From Chryseobacterium joostei (lineage in GTDB: Bacteria; Bacteroidota; Bacteroidia; Flavobacteriales; Weeksellaceae), in the NCBI RefSeq assembly GCF_003815775.1, contig NZ_CP033926.1:186001-250000 (forward strand): a stretch of 64,000 nt of DNA, given 5' to 3'. Shown here piece by piece: positions 37,378 through 44,973 of the stretch (its first letter is position 1; every line of letters starts with the position of its first letter). A program made the position numbers and the translations under genes. The notes beneath the pieces were generated by a model. The model saw only the letters and a list, made by a program, of their open reading frames with translations. It was not told the origin of the DNA and ran no database searches.

Positions 37378-37914
37378 ATGAAAAAAATATTAACACTAAT
37401 TATCTTTTGTTTGACTTGTAATTTGTGCTTATCTCAAAAATTTATACGTTACAAAAAAACAAATATTGATTTTGATAATTCATATTTTAATATAACAAAA
37501 GAACAAGAAAAGACAATTGAGTTATATTTAATCGCAAAATCTCAATTTAGTTTAATTCGAGATTATCCACGTATTATAGGGATAGACAAGGATGGCAATA
37601 TTTTTACTTTTGATAAATATAAAGATTTGTATGACGAATGTGAAAAAGAGAAATGTATTTGGAAAATTAACCTATTCAATATGGAGTTTCTTAGAATGGA
37701 AAAAGGTAGAAATTTAATGGCTTATACTGTACTTGAGCCAGATTGGTATAAAGTTGACGAAACAAAATCTGATTATTTGGAGAGGTATGGTTCATATGAA
37801 GAAACAAAAAAAAACAAATTACTTAGCCCCATAAGGTGTATTCGTCAAATAAATAAAATTAATAAATATAACCAAAAATATACGTTCTTCTATCTAAATG
37901 ATTATGGAGAATAA
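37378..37914 (+). CDS. secreted hypothetical protein in attC-like cassette
   Basis: This 178-residue protein has signal peptide MKKILTLIIFCLTCNLCLS and a Lys/Tyr-rich mature part; no family is recognised. A four-codon frame (MKKV, stop overlapping the start region) precedes it. The downstream junction keeps only CTCTAACAAGG of an attC left core and then runs straight into a leader like this gene's own leader, so the attC hairpin seems lost here. Confidence 0.6.
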   Translation: MKKILTLIIFCLTCNLCLSQKFIRYKKTNIDFDNSYFNITKEQEKTIELYLIAKSQFSLIRDYPRIIGIDKDGNIFTFDKYKDLYDECEKEKCIWKINLFNMEFLRMEKGRNLMAYTVLEPDWYKVDETKSDYLERYGSYEETKKNKLLSPIRCIRQINKINKYNQKYTFFYLNDYGE

Positions 37915-38002
37915 AAACTACCTCTAACAAGGTGATTTTACAGAACTGACTTCAATAAAACGAACTTTACCACATAATGAAAAAAATATTTTTACAATTC
38001 TT

Positions 38003-38473
38003 TTGATTTTAGCAGTTTCTCAGCTATTTGCTCAATCAAAGGTTACAGACCTACCATATCTTGAAAGCAATGGTTTAAATAGAAATGCTGAATACTCGTG
38101 GAAAATTAAGATTGACGAAAATAAGCCTTTGATATTATCAAACAAAAAGGCTTATTATAAAGAGTTAGTCTTTATAGACGAACATAATGCAATAATTATA
38201 GAATATTATCCTGTTAACAATGAAAAAATTTCAACGTTTGTGAATTTGCAATATCCTCTTTTTGAAAAAAAAGTTAACGAAGTAGAATACGTTACAAAAC
38301 AAAAGTATATTAAAAGACAAAGGTTTATTGTTTTGATAAATAAGATGGATAAAAACGAGCGAATTTTTAAAGCCGAAGAAGATGAATATGAAATATGGTC
38401 TTTAATTGACACTAAATCTAAGGAAAAGTATATTCAAAATAAACATATTAATTATCAGAAAGATGGTAACTAA
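38003..38473 (+). CDS. secreted hypothetical protein with probable 5' frameshift in an A tract
   Basis: The open frame begins at a TTG (38003) and encodes 156 residues starting I-L-A-V-S-Q-L-F-A-Q, which is the end of a signal peptide. An ATG at 37977 is out of frame: it is followed by seven A (37980-37986), and eight would give M-K-K-N-I-F-T-I-L-L-I-L-A-V-S-Q-L-F-A-Q, a perfect signal sequence. The gene is therefore either frameshifted, phase-variable or miscalled. The mature part has no recognised family. An attC-like site follows 12 bases after the stop. Confidence 0.55.
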   Translation: MILAVSQLFAQSKVTDLPYLESNGLNRNAEYSWKIKIDENKPLILSNKKAYYKELVFIDEHNAIIIEYYPVNNEKISTFVNLQYPLFEKKVNEVEYVTKQKYIKRQRFIVLINKMDKNERIFKAEEDEYEIWSLIDTKSKEKYIQNKHINYQKDGN

Positions 38474-38485
38474 CTAAAAAACTGC

Positions 38486-38614
38486 ACACAACAAGGGTTT
38501 TGCAATAGTGGGGCGAAACTGCAAAGTTCAATGGCAGTTCTTCGATTTAATTTTTATGCAAAATTGAAGATTTTCGCTTCGATTGCCCCACCATTGCAAA
38601 GCCCCGAATTAGCT
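38486..38614 (+). repeat. attC-like site 3
   Basis: The left arm GGGTTTTGCAATAGTGGGGC (38495-38514) pairs with the right arm GCCCCACCATTGCAAAGCCC, with two mismatches. The outer cores are degenerate (ACACAAC on the left, ATTAGC on the right). The left 40 bases are nearly identical to site 7 at 41545. Confidence 0.6.
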
Positions 38615-38650
38615 GACATTCTTGGAAAACATTGGGAAATTAATGCAAAT

Positions 38651-39145
38651 ATGAAATTGAGAAAATCAAAAAAAGTATCACTCAAAAATACCCTCTTTTT
38701 CTTAGGGCTAATTTTGAACATCGTTGTCGTGAAACTTTTTGCCAAAACTGTAATTAGCCCTTTTACTATCCTACAACTCTATTTAATTCCTGGTTTAATT
38801 TCATATTTTATTATAGATAAATTTACCAAAATAGAATTGAGCATCTTTATCAAATTTGTATATTCGACAGTATCGTTTGGAAGTCTGTTCACAACTTTAT
38901 TACTATTCATAAATTTGAATTTTAAATCTTCCGAAAATTTTAAAATTGTAGAGACTAAAATTTTGAAAAAAGGGTTTACTACAAGAACAAGACAACCAAC
39001 AGCAGATGCTGAAGTGGATGGAATAATAAAGGGATTTGTATTTCGAAAACTCAAAAATTTAGATGATTATTCATCAATCCAATTAAAATTACGTGAAGGC
39101 ACAATTGGCTGGAATATTATAGAACAAAGCAAATTACTAAAATAG
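38651..39145 (+). CDS. membrane protein of unknown function in attC-like cassette
   Basis: The preferred ATG at 38651 gives 164 residues; the frame is open upstream only because it runs through the attC-like hairpin. It has three hydrophobic segments in the first 100 residues and a soluble C-terminal domain of about 70 residues (R-T-R-Q-P-T-A-D-A-E-V-D-G). No family is recognised. Its stop is seven bases before the next attC-like site. Confidence 0.6.
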   Translation: MKLRKSKKVSLKNTLFFLGLILNIVVVKLFAKTVISPFTILQLYLIPGLISYFIIDKFTKIELSIFIKFVYSTVSFGSLFTTLLLFINLNFKSSENFKIVETKILKKGFTTRTRQPTADAEVDGIIKGFVFRKLKNLDDYSSIQLKLREGTIGWNIIEQSKLLK

Positions 39146-39151
39146 AACGTC

Positions 39152-39283
39152 AGCTAACAACGCATTTAAGAAATTGCTGGTTTTGTAGTGATTGAACGAT
39201 TCATCAAACCAAGAAAATTATATCTTAGCGGAGAGAACTCTACTCCTATTTCCGCAACTTCTCAAATGCGCGAAACGTTAGCG
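39152..39283 (+). repeat. attC-like site 4 (best preserved)
   Basis: GCTAAC at 39153-39158 and GTTAGC at 39277-39282 form inverted outer cores. Inside, CGCATTTAAGAAATTGC (left) pairs with GCAACTTCTCAAATGCG (right, from 39254) with two mismatches. The total span is about 132 bases, with a bubble between cores and arms. This matches the general layout of integron attC sites: R''-L'' ... L'-R'. Confidence 0.65.
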
Positions 39284-39316
39284 GTAATTGTAAAACAAAA
39301 TTGTGCTAAAAACAAA

Positions 39317-39907
39317 ATGAAGAAAATAATTGGAATTTTTATTGGATTAATAACTCTGACAATTATTGTTTGTTTTACTTTTTACAGATATTATTTTTCC
39401 GACGAAAAAGTTCAAGAACGAAAAATAGAAATTTGGAATAAGCGAGTAGATGAATTTAAAAACTCGAAATCTGGCAAAATTGATTTCGAAAATAACATTA
39501 ACTTAAGATGGACTATTAAAGATTTTGATTCAAAAAATCATCAAATTGAATATTGTGAAAATGAATACCAAGACGCAACTTATATTTGTAGTATAGATAA
39601 TGAGCTTTGGTATGGTTCTGATTTCAGAATGGATTTACCAAAAAATGAACTGAAATCACTCGCAATATCCGTAGATGGAAAATATATAAAATTAGAGGTA
39701 TCGCAGATGTTTAACCCAAATTTGAACGGAGAATTAATTAAAGAACAATTCAAAATTGAAAAAAAATCAGATTATTATATTTTGTATGGATTTTTTTCGG
39801 ATGGTGCTGGAACATACACAACTAATTGGAAAATTAAAAATGGAAAATCTGAACGAGGAAAAATATCAAAAGGTGACCAAGATTTTAATTGGCAAAATAC
39901 TAACTGA
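39317..39907 (+). CDS. membrane-anchored hypothetical protein in attC-like cassette
   Basis: The start at 39317 gives 196 residues; an earlier frame start lies inside the attC-like site and is rejected. An N-terminal transmembrane anchor (I-I-G-I-F-I-G-L-I-T-L-T-I-I-V-C-F) is followed by a soluble domain with no recognised family. It begins 34 bases after the right core and ends 15 bases before the next core, the compact layout of a gene cassette. Confidence 0.6.
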   Translation: MKKIIGIFIGLITLTIIVCFTFYRYYFSDEKVQERKIEIWNKRVDEFKNSKSGKIDFENNINLRWTIKDFDSKNHQIEYCENEYQDATYICSIDNELWYGSDFRMDLPKNELKSLAISVDGKYIKLEVSQMFNPNLNGELIKEQFKIEKKSDYYILYGFFSDGAGTYTTNWKIKNGKSERGKISKGDQDFNWQNTN

Positions 39908-39921
39908 AAATTACAACTACT

Positions 39922-39940
39922 GCTAACCGAAACGTTAGCG
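39922..39940 (+). repeat. collapsed attC-like site 5
   Basis: GCTAAC (39922-39927) and GTTAGC (39934-39939) are separated by only six bases, CGAAAC. This is what remains if the central hairpin of an attC site is deleted while both outer cores are kept. Confidence 0.5.
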
Positions 39941-39963
39941 GTTATGCTATGACAACAGTAACA

Positions 39964-40599
39964 ATGGACAAATATTTAATCGACCTAATTGAAAGAATGT
40001 TGGACACCAGCGACCAAATTATGGAAGCCGGTTATGACAGTTCTAAAACCATTTCGTGGAAAGCACTTAGAGAAGCAGAAAAAGTTGACAAAGCGGACTA
40101 CGTACCTCAACTAATTCTTTTCATAGACAAAGAAAAAGACAAAAAGAAGCGTGGCGAAGCATACTTTCTACTTGGGCACATTGCAAAAAACACGAACGAC
40201 ACAACAGCGTTGAACTATTTAATTCAGCGGGTTGACAAAGAGACGGACAAATACATTGTTTCGTCACTTCTCGACAGAATTGGGGATATCAAAAAACCAA
40301 CAGGAACAAATTTGCAGCCATTAATTACAGCTACCAAAAATGACAAATGGTTAATAAGACATAGCGCTATTCAATCTTTAAATTATTCGACTGACCCAGA
40401 TGCAGAATCAACCCTAATTGAAATTCTTGATAGTTCAGATAACCAATACAACTTGACTTATTCAAATGCGACACTAAATAGAATTGGAACATTAAGAGCT
40501 ATTCCACATTTAGAGAAGCATTTGAAAAGTAGAAAAAGAGACGTGAAAGACTCTGCAAAATTTGCAATTGAAGAAATATTGAAACGGAATGGACAATAA
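39964..40599 (+). CDS. HEAT-repeat protein in attC-like cassette
   Basis: From ATG 39964 this is 211 residues; an in-frame ATG 15 bases upstream is possible, but the chosen start aligns with the paralogue at 46661 (M-D-K-Y-L-I-D-L-I-E-R versus M-N-K-Y-I-L-D-L-I-S-R). Helical repeats are visible (R-G-E-A-Y-F-L-L-G-H-I-A-K and I-R-H-S-A-I-Q-S-L). HEAT-type proteins of this size are common in immunity arrays. An attC-like site follows 10 bases after its stop. Confidence 0.7.
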   Translation: MDKYLIDLIERMLDTSDQIMEAGYDSSKTISWKALREAEKVDKADYVPQLILFIDKEKDKKKRGEAYFLLGHIAKNTNDTTALNYLIQRVDKETDKYIVSSLLDRIGDIKKPTGTNLQPLITATKNDKWLIRHSAIQSLNYSTDPDAESTLIEILDSSDNQYNLTYSNATLNRIGTLRAIPHLEKHLKSRKRDVKDSAKFAIEEILKRNGQ

Positions 40600-40608
40600 A
40601 GCACAAAC

Positions 40609-40738
40609 CGCTAACACGGGTTTTGCTTTAGTGGGCTGACAGTGCGAATAGAAATATTTGAGCAATTAATAAACGTTGGTGCTGGCAGAAAGTTTACGGT
40701 TTCAAAAGCCCACCAACGCAAAGCCCAAAACCGTTAGT
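40609..40738 (+). repeat. attC-like site 6
   Basis: Left core GCTAAC at 40610-40615 and right core GTTAG at 40733-40737. The arms GGGTTTTGCTTTAGTGGGCT and AGCCCACCAACGCAAAGCCC pair with about four mismatches over 20 bases. Confidence 0.6.
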
Positions 40739-40798
40739 AGCCATTTTAAAACGACAGACCTTTAACATTAGAACAACCTAAAAATAAAACACAAAAAT

Positions 40799-41536
40799 AT
40801 GGGATTTTTTAATAAAATTTTTGGACAAAACGACAAAACAGAACAAACCAACGAAACACAATCACAACAAAATTTAGCACCTTGTAAAACAGAACAAGAA
40901 CTTATCGAAAGATATGGCGGAATTGCAATGGATAAGCAATTAAGTTTCGGAGATTTTATTGGTAATAACAATTGGAATATAAATATAGCAAACGGTGAAA
41001 TAAGCTTTGGAACTGACATTGTTCTTCCTATGCAAGTACTTGGTACAATTTCTCACTCTTCACAGACTTGGCTTTGGGCTTGGGCAAATACTAAATCAGG
41101 TCTTTCCGAAAATGTAATTAAACAAGCATTGCAACTAAAAAAATATGGCGAAGAAAATAAGATTGACCTTTTAAAAAATGATACTTTCGATTTTACAAAA
41201 GAGGACTTACATCTAATTGGAATAATTGCATCAGGAATTCATAATTCTAGTGGATATTATATTTGTGATTACGGACAAGGTGCAATGGTTGTAACAATAA
41301 AAAGCGAAAAAGTGGACAAAATTAATAAAGAAGATAATCATCACAGAATTTTAACCGTTTTTCCTCAATTAATTTCACAATTTGAAATGAACCACAATTA
41401 TGCTCTGACAAATTATCTAATTGCAAAAGGTTATACGATTTCAGAAAATGGAACAAAATTAATTGCCACAAAAAACGGACAAACTATAACTGCTGAGTTT
41501 GACGAACTATCAAGACTAACAAAACTAAACGGATAA
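40799..41536 (+). CDS. DUF6882-like protein in attC-like cassette
   Basis: This 245-residue soluble protein has the motif Q-V-L-G-T-I-S-H-S-S-Q-T-W-L-W-A-W-A-N near residue 82, which I associate with DUF6882 proteins of unknown function. Asn/Gln-rich linker sequence lies in the first 35 residues. It begins about 60 bases after the preceding right core and its attC-like site begins eight bases after the stop. Confidence 0.65.
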   Translation: MGFFNKIFGQNDKTEQTNETQSQQNLAPCKTEQELIERYGGIAMDKQLSFGDFIGNNNWNINIANGEISFGTDIVLPMQVLGTISHSSQTWLWAWANTKSGLSENVIKQALQLKKYGEENKIDLLKNDTFDFTKEDLHLIGIIASGIHNSSGYYICDYGQGAMVVTIKSEKVDKINKEDNHHRILTVFPQLISQFEMNHNYALTNYLIAKGYTISENGTKLIATKNGQTITAEFDELSRLTKLNG

Positions 41537-41544
41537 AAAACGTC

Positions 41545-41677
41545 GCATAACAAGGGTTTTGCAATAGTGGGGCGAAACTGCAAAGTTCAACGGTATTTCT
41601 TCGGTTCAACTTTTGTACAAAATTGAAGATTTGTGCTTCAAAATCCCGCCCGAACGCAAAGCCCCGAAACGTTAGTG
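41545..41677 (+). repeat. attC-like site 7
   Basis: Left core GCATAAC (41545-41551) and right core GTTAGTG (41671-41677), with inner arms GGGTTTTGC...GGGGCG and CCCGCCC...GCAAAGCCCC. Its left 40 bases match site 3 almost exactly, and much of the middle is alignable too. No further site of this kind is seen downstream. Confidence 0.6.
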
Positions 41678-41782
41678 GTTAGCATATGCCCCCTGAAAAA
41701 CCGCTTATTAAAATAGATATGAATGTTAAACAAAAAATAGCTTGACGAACGATGAACTTTTACACATTTGAAAACAAAAAAA

Positions 41783-42619
41783 ATGCCCTGGGGCGATTAT
41801 GGAAATACCTTGTTTACAGGGTTTGCATACCCTGATGAAAATAATGACGAAATCATATATATAGAACGGGCAGGTCCTTTTGTTCCTGCAATTTATAAAA
41901 AGTGGGATATGATTTTAGTTTCTGAAAGTACCAGGCAAAAATTAGAAAAATCTGATTTGAAAGGAATTCAATTCATCAATACAACTTTCAAAAAAATAGT
42001 AGATATCGATTGGCAAAATTGGGATCTGGAGGCAGAAAAACCCAGGATTTATCCAGCCGGAGGCGAGCCGGAAAACTATATTTTCACAAGAAAACATAAT
42101 GCTGAAATTGCCAAAAAAATGGAAGCAATATGGTGTTTAAAATTAGATAAAGAAACTTTGATTGGAAGAAAGCAAAGGAATGTGTCTGGAAGAAATGAAC
42201 TCTTCATTATTGAAAACGCTTGGACAGGTAACGATATTTTTATCAGCAAAAGTGCCGGACATATTTATCTTACTGAAAAGGCAAAAAAATGGTTTGAAGA
42301 AAATTTGCCGGAGTGTATAATGTTCAGAGAATTTAATTCCAAAATAGCAACACAGCAAGAGATTGATTTTGTATTAGATTACATCAAGCCAACTGCACCA
42401 AAAGTTGACCCTTTTGCACATCTGACTGAAAAAGATTGGAAGAATTACCAAAAATTTTTAGAACACGCCACAAAGTTTATTGCAAAATCTAAAACCGACA
42501 AAACGGAAAAATCAAAAGCAAAAAGCATCGAAAAAGCGATAGAAAGTTTTAAAAATGCACAAGCCATAAAACCATTGGGTAAAAAGGAACAGTTTCTATT
42601 TGAGCAACTAACAAAGTAA
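41783..42619 (+). CDS. hypothetical immunity-like protein
   Basis: From ATG 41783 this is 278 residues. An upstream ATG at 41752 reads M-N-F-Y-T-F-E-N-K-K but is out of frame by one base in an eight-A tract (41776-41783); with seven A it would join in frame. The N-terminal part (M-P-W-G-D-Y-G-N-T-L-F-T-G-F, E-R-A-G-P-F-V-P) resembles proteins I have seen in immunity arrays, but I cannot name the family. The C-terminus is Lys-rich and helical. The next gene starts eight bases after its stop. Confidence 0.6.
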   Translation: MPWGDYGNTLFTGFAYPDENNDEIIYIERAGPFVPAIYKKWDMILVSESTRQKLEKSDLKGIQFINTTFKKIVDIDWQNWDLEAEKPRIYPAGGEPENYIFTRKHNAEIAKKMEAIWCLKLDKETLIGRKQRNVSGRNELFIIENAWTGNDIFISKSAGHIYLTEKAKKWFEENLPECIMFREFNSKIATQQEIDFVLDYIKPTAPKVDPFAHLTEKDWKNYQKFLEHATKFIAKSKTDKTEKSKAKSIEKAIESFKNAQAIKPLGKKEQFLFEQLTK

Positions 42620-42627
42620 ATTTAGTA

Positions 42628-43062
42628 ATGAAATCCACAATATTCCTCATCTGTTTACTTGCCACAATGCATTCCTGCAAAGAGAAAAACACCAGCGGAA
42701 ACAAAACGCAAACCGATACGATTAAGGTAGAAAATCAGGGGAAATTTACTGACAGTTTCAAAACACAATTTGAAGGAACCTGGCAAAAAGAAACCGAATT
42801 TCAAACCAGCACCATCGAAATACAATTTGAAAAAGAAAAAAATTACGCCACGGTTATCGATATTGGTTCCGGCGAAGCACCACCTGTAAAATTGCAGGCT
42901 TTACCGAAAGACAACAAACTTTTTATCAATACGGAAGACGAACACATACAATTAGAAGTAAAAGAAAATCAATTGATTTTTAGAATACAGCCAACTACTT
43001 GGAACAAAGATGGCACTGTAGAAAAGCCTGTAGAAAATATTTTTAAAAAAGTGAAAAAATAA
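42628..43062 (+). CDS. small lipoprotein, paralogue of 46198
   Basis: This 144-residue lipoprotein has lipobox Cys17 (L-A-T-M-H-S-C). The core E-G-T-W-Q-K-E-T-E-F-Q-T-S-T-I-E-I-Q-F and V-I-D-I-G-S-G-E-A-P-P is nearly identical in the gene at 46198, while both termini differ. It looks like a small beta barrel. It may be a periplasmic immunity or accessory protein; the function is unknown. Confidence 0.65.
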   Translation: MKSTIFLICLLATMHSCKEKNTSGNKTQTDTIKVENQGKFTDSFKTQFEGTWQKETEFQTSTIEIQFEKEKNYATVIDIGSGEAPPVKLQALPKDNKLFINTEDEHIQLEVKENQLIFRIQPTTWNKDGTVEKPVENIFKKVKK

Positions 43063-43075
43063 AAACAACAAAACA

Positions 43076-43477
43076 ATGGAAAGATACAATAAAATCCATC
43101 TTTGGATAGGAACAACAAACAAAACCGAAGCGGAATATCAGCAATATTTCGAATTAGATTATTCAACCGAGGGCGATTTTGAAACTCCGAATTATAAACT
43201 CTGCCCATTCTGCCAAGACATTGGAAAACAGTGGTACGACCAGGATTTCATTGGCATTATCCCAAGGTTTGAGAATGAAATTTCTTTAGATGAAATTTTG
43301 GAACATTCATCCACAGACCCAGCCGAATGGGAAAAAATAAAAAGCATTTGCAAAGATTACAACATCGAAAAAGCCAATGCAATTTTATGGTATGCCGATG
43401 GCGAGCTGGCTGTTCCAAAACCTTACAAAGAAGATTACAACGGATTAAAATACATCGGAATGTTTGAAGGCGATTAA
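43076..43477 (+). CDS. Imm22-like immunity protein
   Basis: This 133-residue acidic soluble protein shows features I associate with immunity protein 22: H-L-W-I-G-T near residue 8, D-Y-S-T-E-G-D-F, then C-P-F-C-Q-D-I-G-K-Q-W-Y-D-Q-D-F-I-G. It would bind a specific cytoplasm-targeting polymorphic toxin. It is tightly packed between the lipoprotein and the SMI1/KNR4 gene. In the duplicate block this middle position holds a different gene. Confidence 0.7.
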   Translation: MERYNKIHLWIGTTNKTEAEYQQYFELDYSTEGDFETPNYKLCPFCQDIGKQWYDQDFIGIIPRFENEISLDEILEHSSTDPAEWEKIKSICKDYNIEKANAILWYADGELAVPKPYKEDYNGLKYIGMFEGD

Positions 43478-43500
43478 TCGAATGCGATAAATATAAACCT

Positions 43501-44028
43501 ATGAATATCAAAGAAAAACTCAAACAAAAATCACTGCAACTGAAAGAGCGAAATCTTTTTGCTAAAGGTGCATCAGAAAGTGAAATAGAAAATTTTGAAA
43601 CCACTTTAAATATCAAGCTTCCATTGGTTTTAAAAGCATTTTACCTGTTGAATAACGGCGGTTGTTTTGCCAATAATCTTTTTAAAACCGAAGAACTTCA
43701 AAACCCTGAAGATTTGGGAAGCATTATTTGGAACAGCAATTATTTCCTCAGTCTTGAAGAGATTATCGAAGCCTACAATTTTGATGGTTCTTTTACCTTA
43801 ATTGATTATCAGGAACAGGAAAAATATACCGGCAAAAGATTAATCCCGATAATGCACACTCGTGGTCAGGAAAATCTGGTTTGGGATGCAACCGAAGAAC
43901 ATTCCACGAAAATTCTGGATGCTTTCCACGAATTTAATGCTGATGAATGGAAAGTTTTATATCCATCATTTGAAGATTTGCTGGAAACCTATATTGAGGA
44001 AGATGGCGATTTTGAAACGATAGCATAA
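43501..44028 (+). CDS. SMI1/KNR4 family immunity-type protein, copy 1
   Basis: This 175-residue protein has the SMI1/KNR4 pattern: G-A-S-E-S-E-I-E-N-F-E-T-T-L-N-I-K-L-P near residue 22, then F-Y-L-L-N-N-G-G. SUKH-superfamily proteins are common immunity proteins in toxin loci. Its copy at 47284 differs at about eight residues. The 3' flanking 35 bases are also shared, so the duplication included downstream DNA. Confidence 0.8.
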   Translation: MNIKEKLKQKSLQLKERNLFAKGASESEIENFETTLNIKLPLVLKAFYLLNNGGCFANNLFKTEELQNPEDLGSIIWNSNYFLSLEEIIEAYNFDGSFTLIDYQEQEKYTGKRLIPIMHTRGQENLVWDATEEHSTKILDAFHEFNADEWKVLYPSFEDLLETYIEEDGDFETIA

Positions 44029-44034
44029 AAACAA

Positions 44035-44062
44035 AAATCCCGAAGGGATGAAAAGATTATAG
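44035..44062 (+). repeat. short repeated element, copy 1 (N-P-E-G-M-K-R-L tail)
   Basis: AAATCCCGAAGGG followed by ATGAAAAGATTATAG. In one frame it reads N-P-E-G-M-K-R-L and a stop. Related elements occur at 47818, 50716, 52327 and about 55000. It may be the residual 3' end of a toxin gene or a recurring spacer motif. Confidence 0.45.
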
Positions 44063-44079
44063 AAAAGAAAAATGAAACT

Positions 44080-44475
44080 ATGGAGTTCACAGCATTAAGA
44101 AACGAATTGCAACAAGCAATAGCACAAGCCGAAGAATACGCAATCGGTAATCTTCAGGAAAGCATCACATTTTCACCATACATTTTTTTGGGAGAAAAGA
44201 ACATCCGTAAAATTTTGGCAGATAATATTGATAAAGCCATCGAAACAGCACAGGAAGAAATAGAAGATTTAACGCAGGAAACTGTGGTGTTTGTTTACTC
44301 CGATGTAGTGAAACTTGCAGATGGCGAATGCAACGCCATTGTTACCCAACTTTTTAATGAAGATGAAGACAATGGTTATTCTTACGGATTGCTGTATAAA
44401 ATGGAAAATAATAAAATCACTTTTTCCAATCAAAGGGTGTTTTTAGGTAACATCAGGAATTGCTTAATTTTTTAA
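44080..44475 (+). CDS. hypothetical protein in immunity array
   Basis: This 131-residue acidic protein has no signal peptide. An N-terminal helix (L-R-N-E-L-Q-Q-A-I-A-Q-A-E-E-Y-A) precedes a mixed alpha/beta part (T-V-V-F-V-Y-S-D-V-V-K-L-A-D-G-E-C). No family is recognised. Size, charge and position suggest another immunity protein. Confidence 0.6.
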   Translation: MEFTALRNELQQAIAQAEEYAIGNLQESITFSPYIFLGEKNIRKILADNIDKAIETAQEEIEDLTQETVVFVYSDVVKLADGECNAIVTQLFNEDEDNGYSYGLLYKMENNKITFSNQRVFLGNIRNCLIF

Positions 44476-44477
44476 CG

Positions 44478-44720
44478 ATGAACGAAGTAAGAATAAGAAT
44501 AGCTGGCAACACACAAACACCGTGTATAATGGCAATAAAAGCAAAAGGCTTTACCCTCACAATGCAAACAACACATACCAAAGACGGAAGAAAACTGTAA
44601 AAAAATGGAATTTAATACAACCTATCTCTAATAGCAGTCAGACGGAATTTCGTGGATTTTATATCCGCAAGAGATTTTAAAAATTTAAAATACAGCGGAG
44701 AGAAACAAGAAATGATTTAA
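44478..44720 (+). pseudogene. decayed small gene with two in-frame stops
   Basis: The frame begins M-N-E-V-R-I-R-I-A-G-N-T-Q-T-P-C-I-M-A-I, meets TAA at 44598-44600 and again at 44613-44615, then stays open and protein-like (Y-N-L-S-L-I-A-V-R-R-N-F-V-D-F-I-S-A-R-D) to a stop at 44718-44720. The first segment alone would be 40 residues. It probably was an immunity-type gene of about 80 residues. Family unknown. Confidence 0.45.
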
Positions 44721-44723
44721 ACT

Positions 44724-44973
44724 ATGAAAAAACTTCTACTACTAACAATATTGCCATTTGTATATTCCTGCAACGGACAAGAAAAAAATGCGAATGAAAA
44801 CACCATAACCACAGCCGAAAAACAAAATACCGCTAGAGTAACATTCATTGGTTATTGGGATAAAAACAACGACCCAAATTTAAAAGAAAAACTTTTGTGC
44901 TAAGGCTCGGCTGACGTTTTCCAAAAGCAGATTTAATAATTGGCCTGAAAACTTTAAAGCAGTAAACCAATGA
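44724..44973 (+). pseudogene. frameshifted small lipoprotein
   Basis: A lipoprotein signal MKKLLLLTILPFVYSC is followed by about 43 residues and a TAA at 44901-44903. In another frame the sequence continues as A-K-A-R-L-T-F-S-K-S-R-F-N-N-W-P-E-N-F-K and stops with TGA overlapping the ATG of the next gene. This suggests one lipoprotein gene broken by a frameshift near 44898, once translationally coupled to the gene at 44970. Confidence 0.45.

Noticed and set aside
38531..38650. Longer start for the gene ending at 39145
   Set aside because: The extension lies inside the attC-like element at 38486-38614; the ATG at 38651 is more sensible.
39188..39316. Longer start for the gene ending at 39907
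   Set aside because: The added codons run through the right half of an attC-like palindrome, and a clean transmembrane anchor starts at 39317.
43257..43616. Minus-strand ORF also seen in the duplicate at 47214-47399
   Set aside because: It is antisense to the SMI1/KNR4 start and is conserved only because that gene is duplicated.
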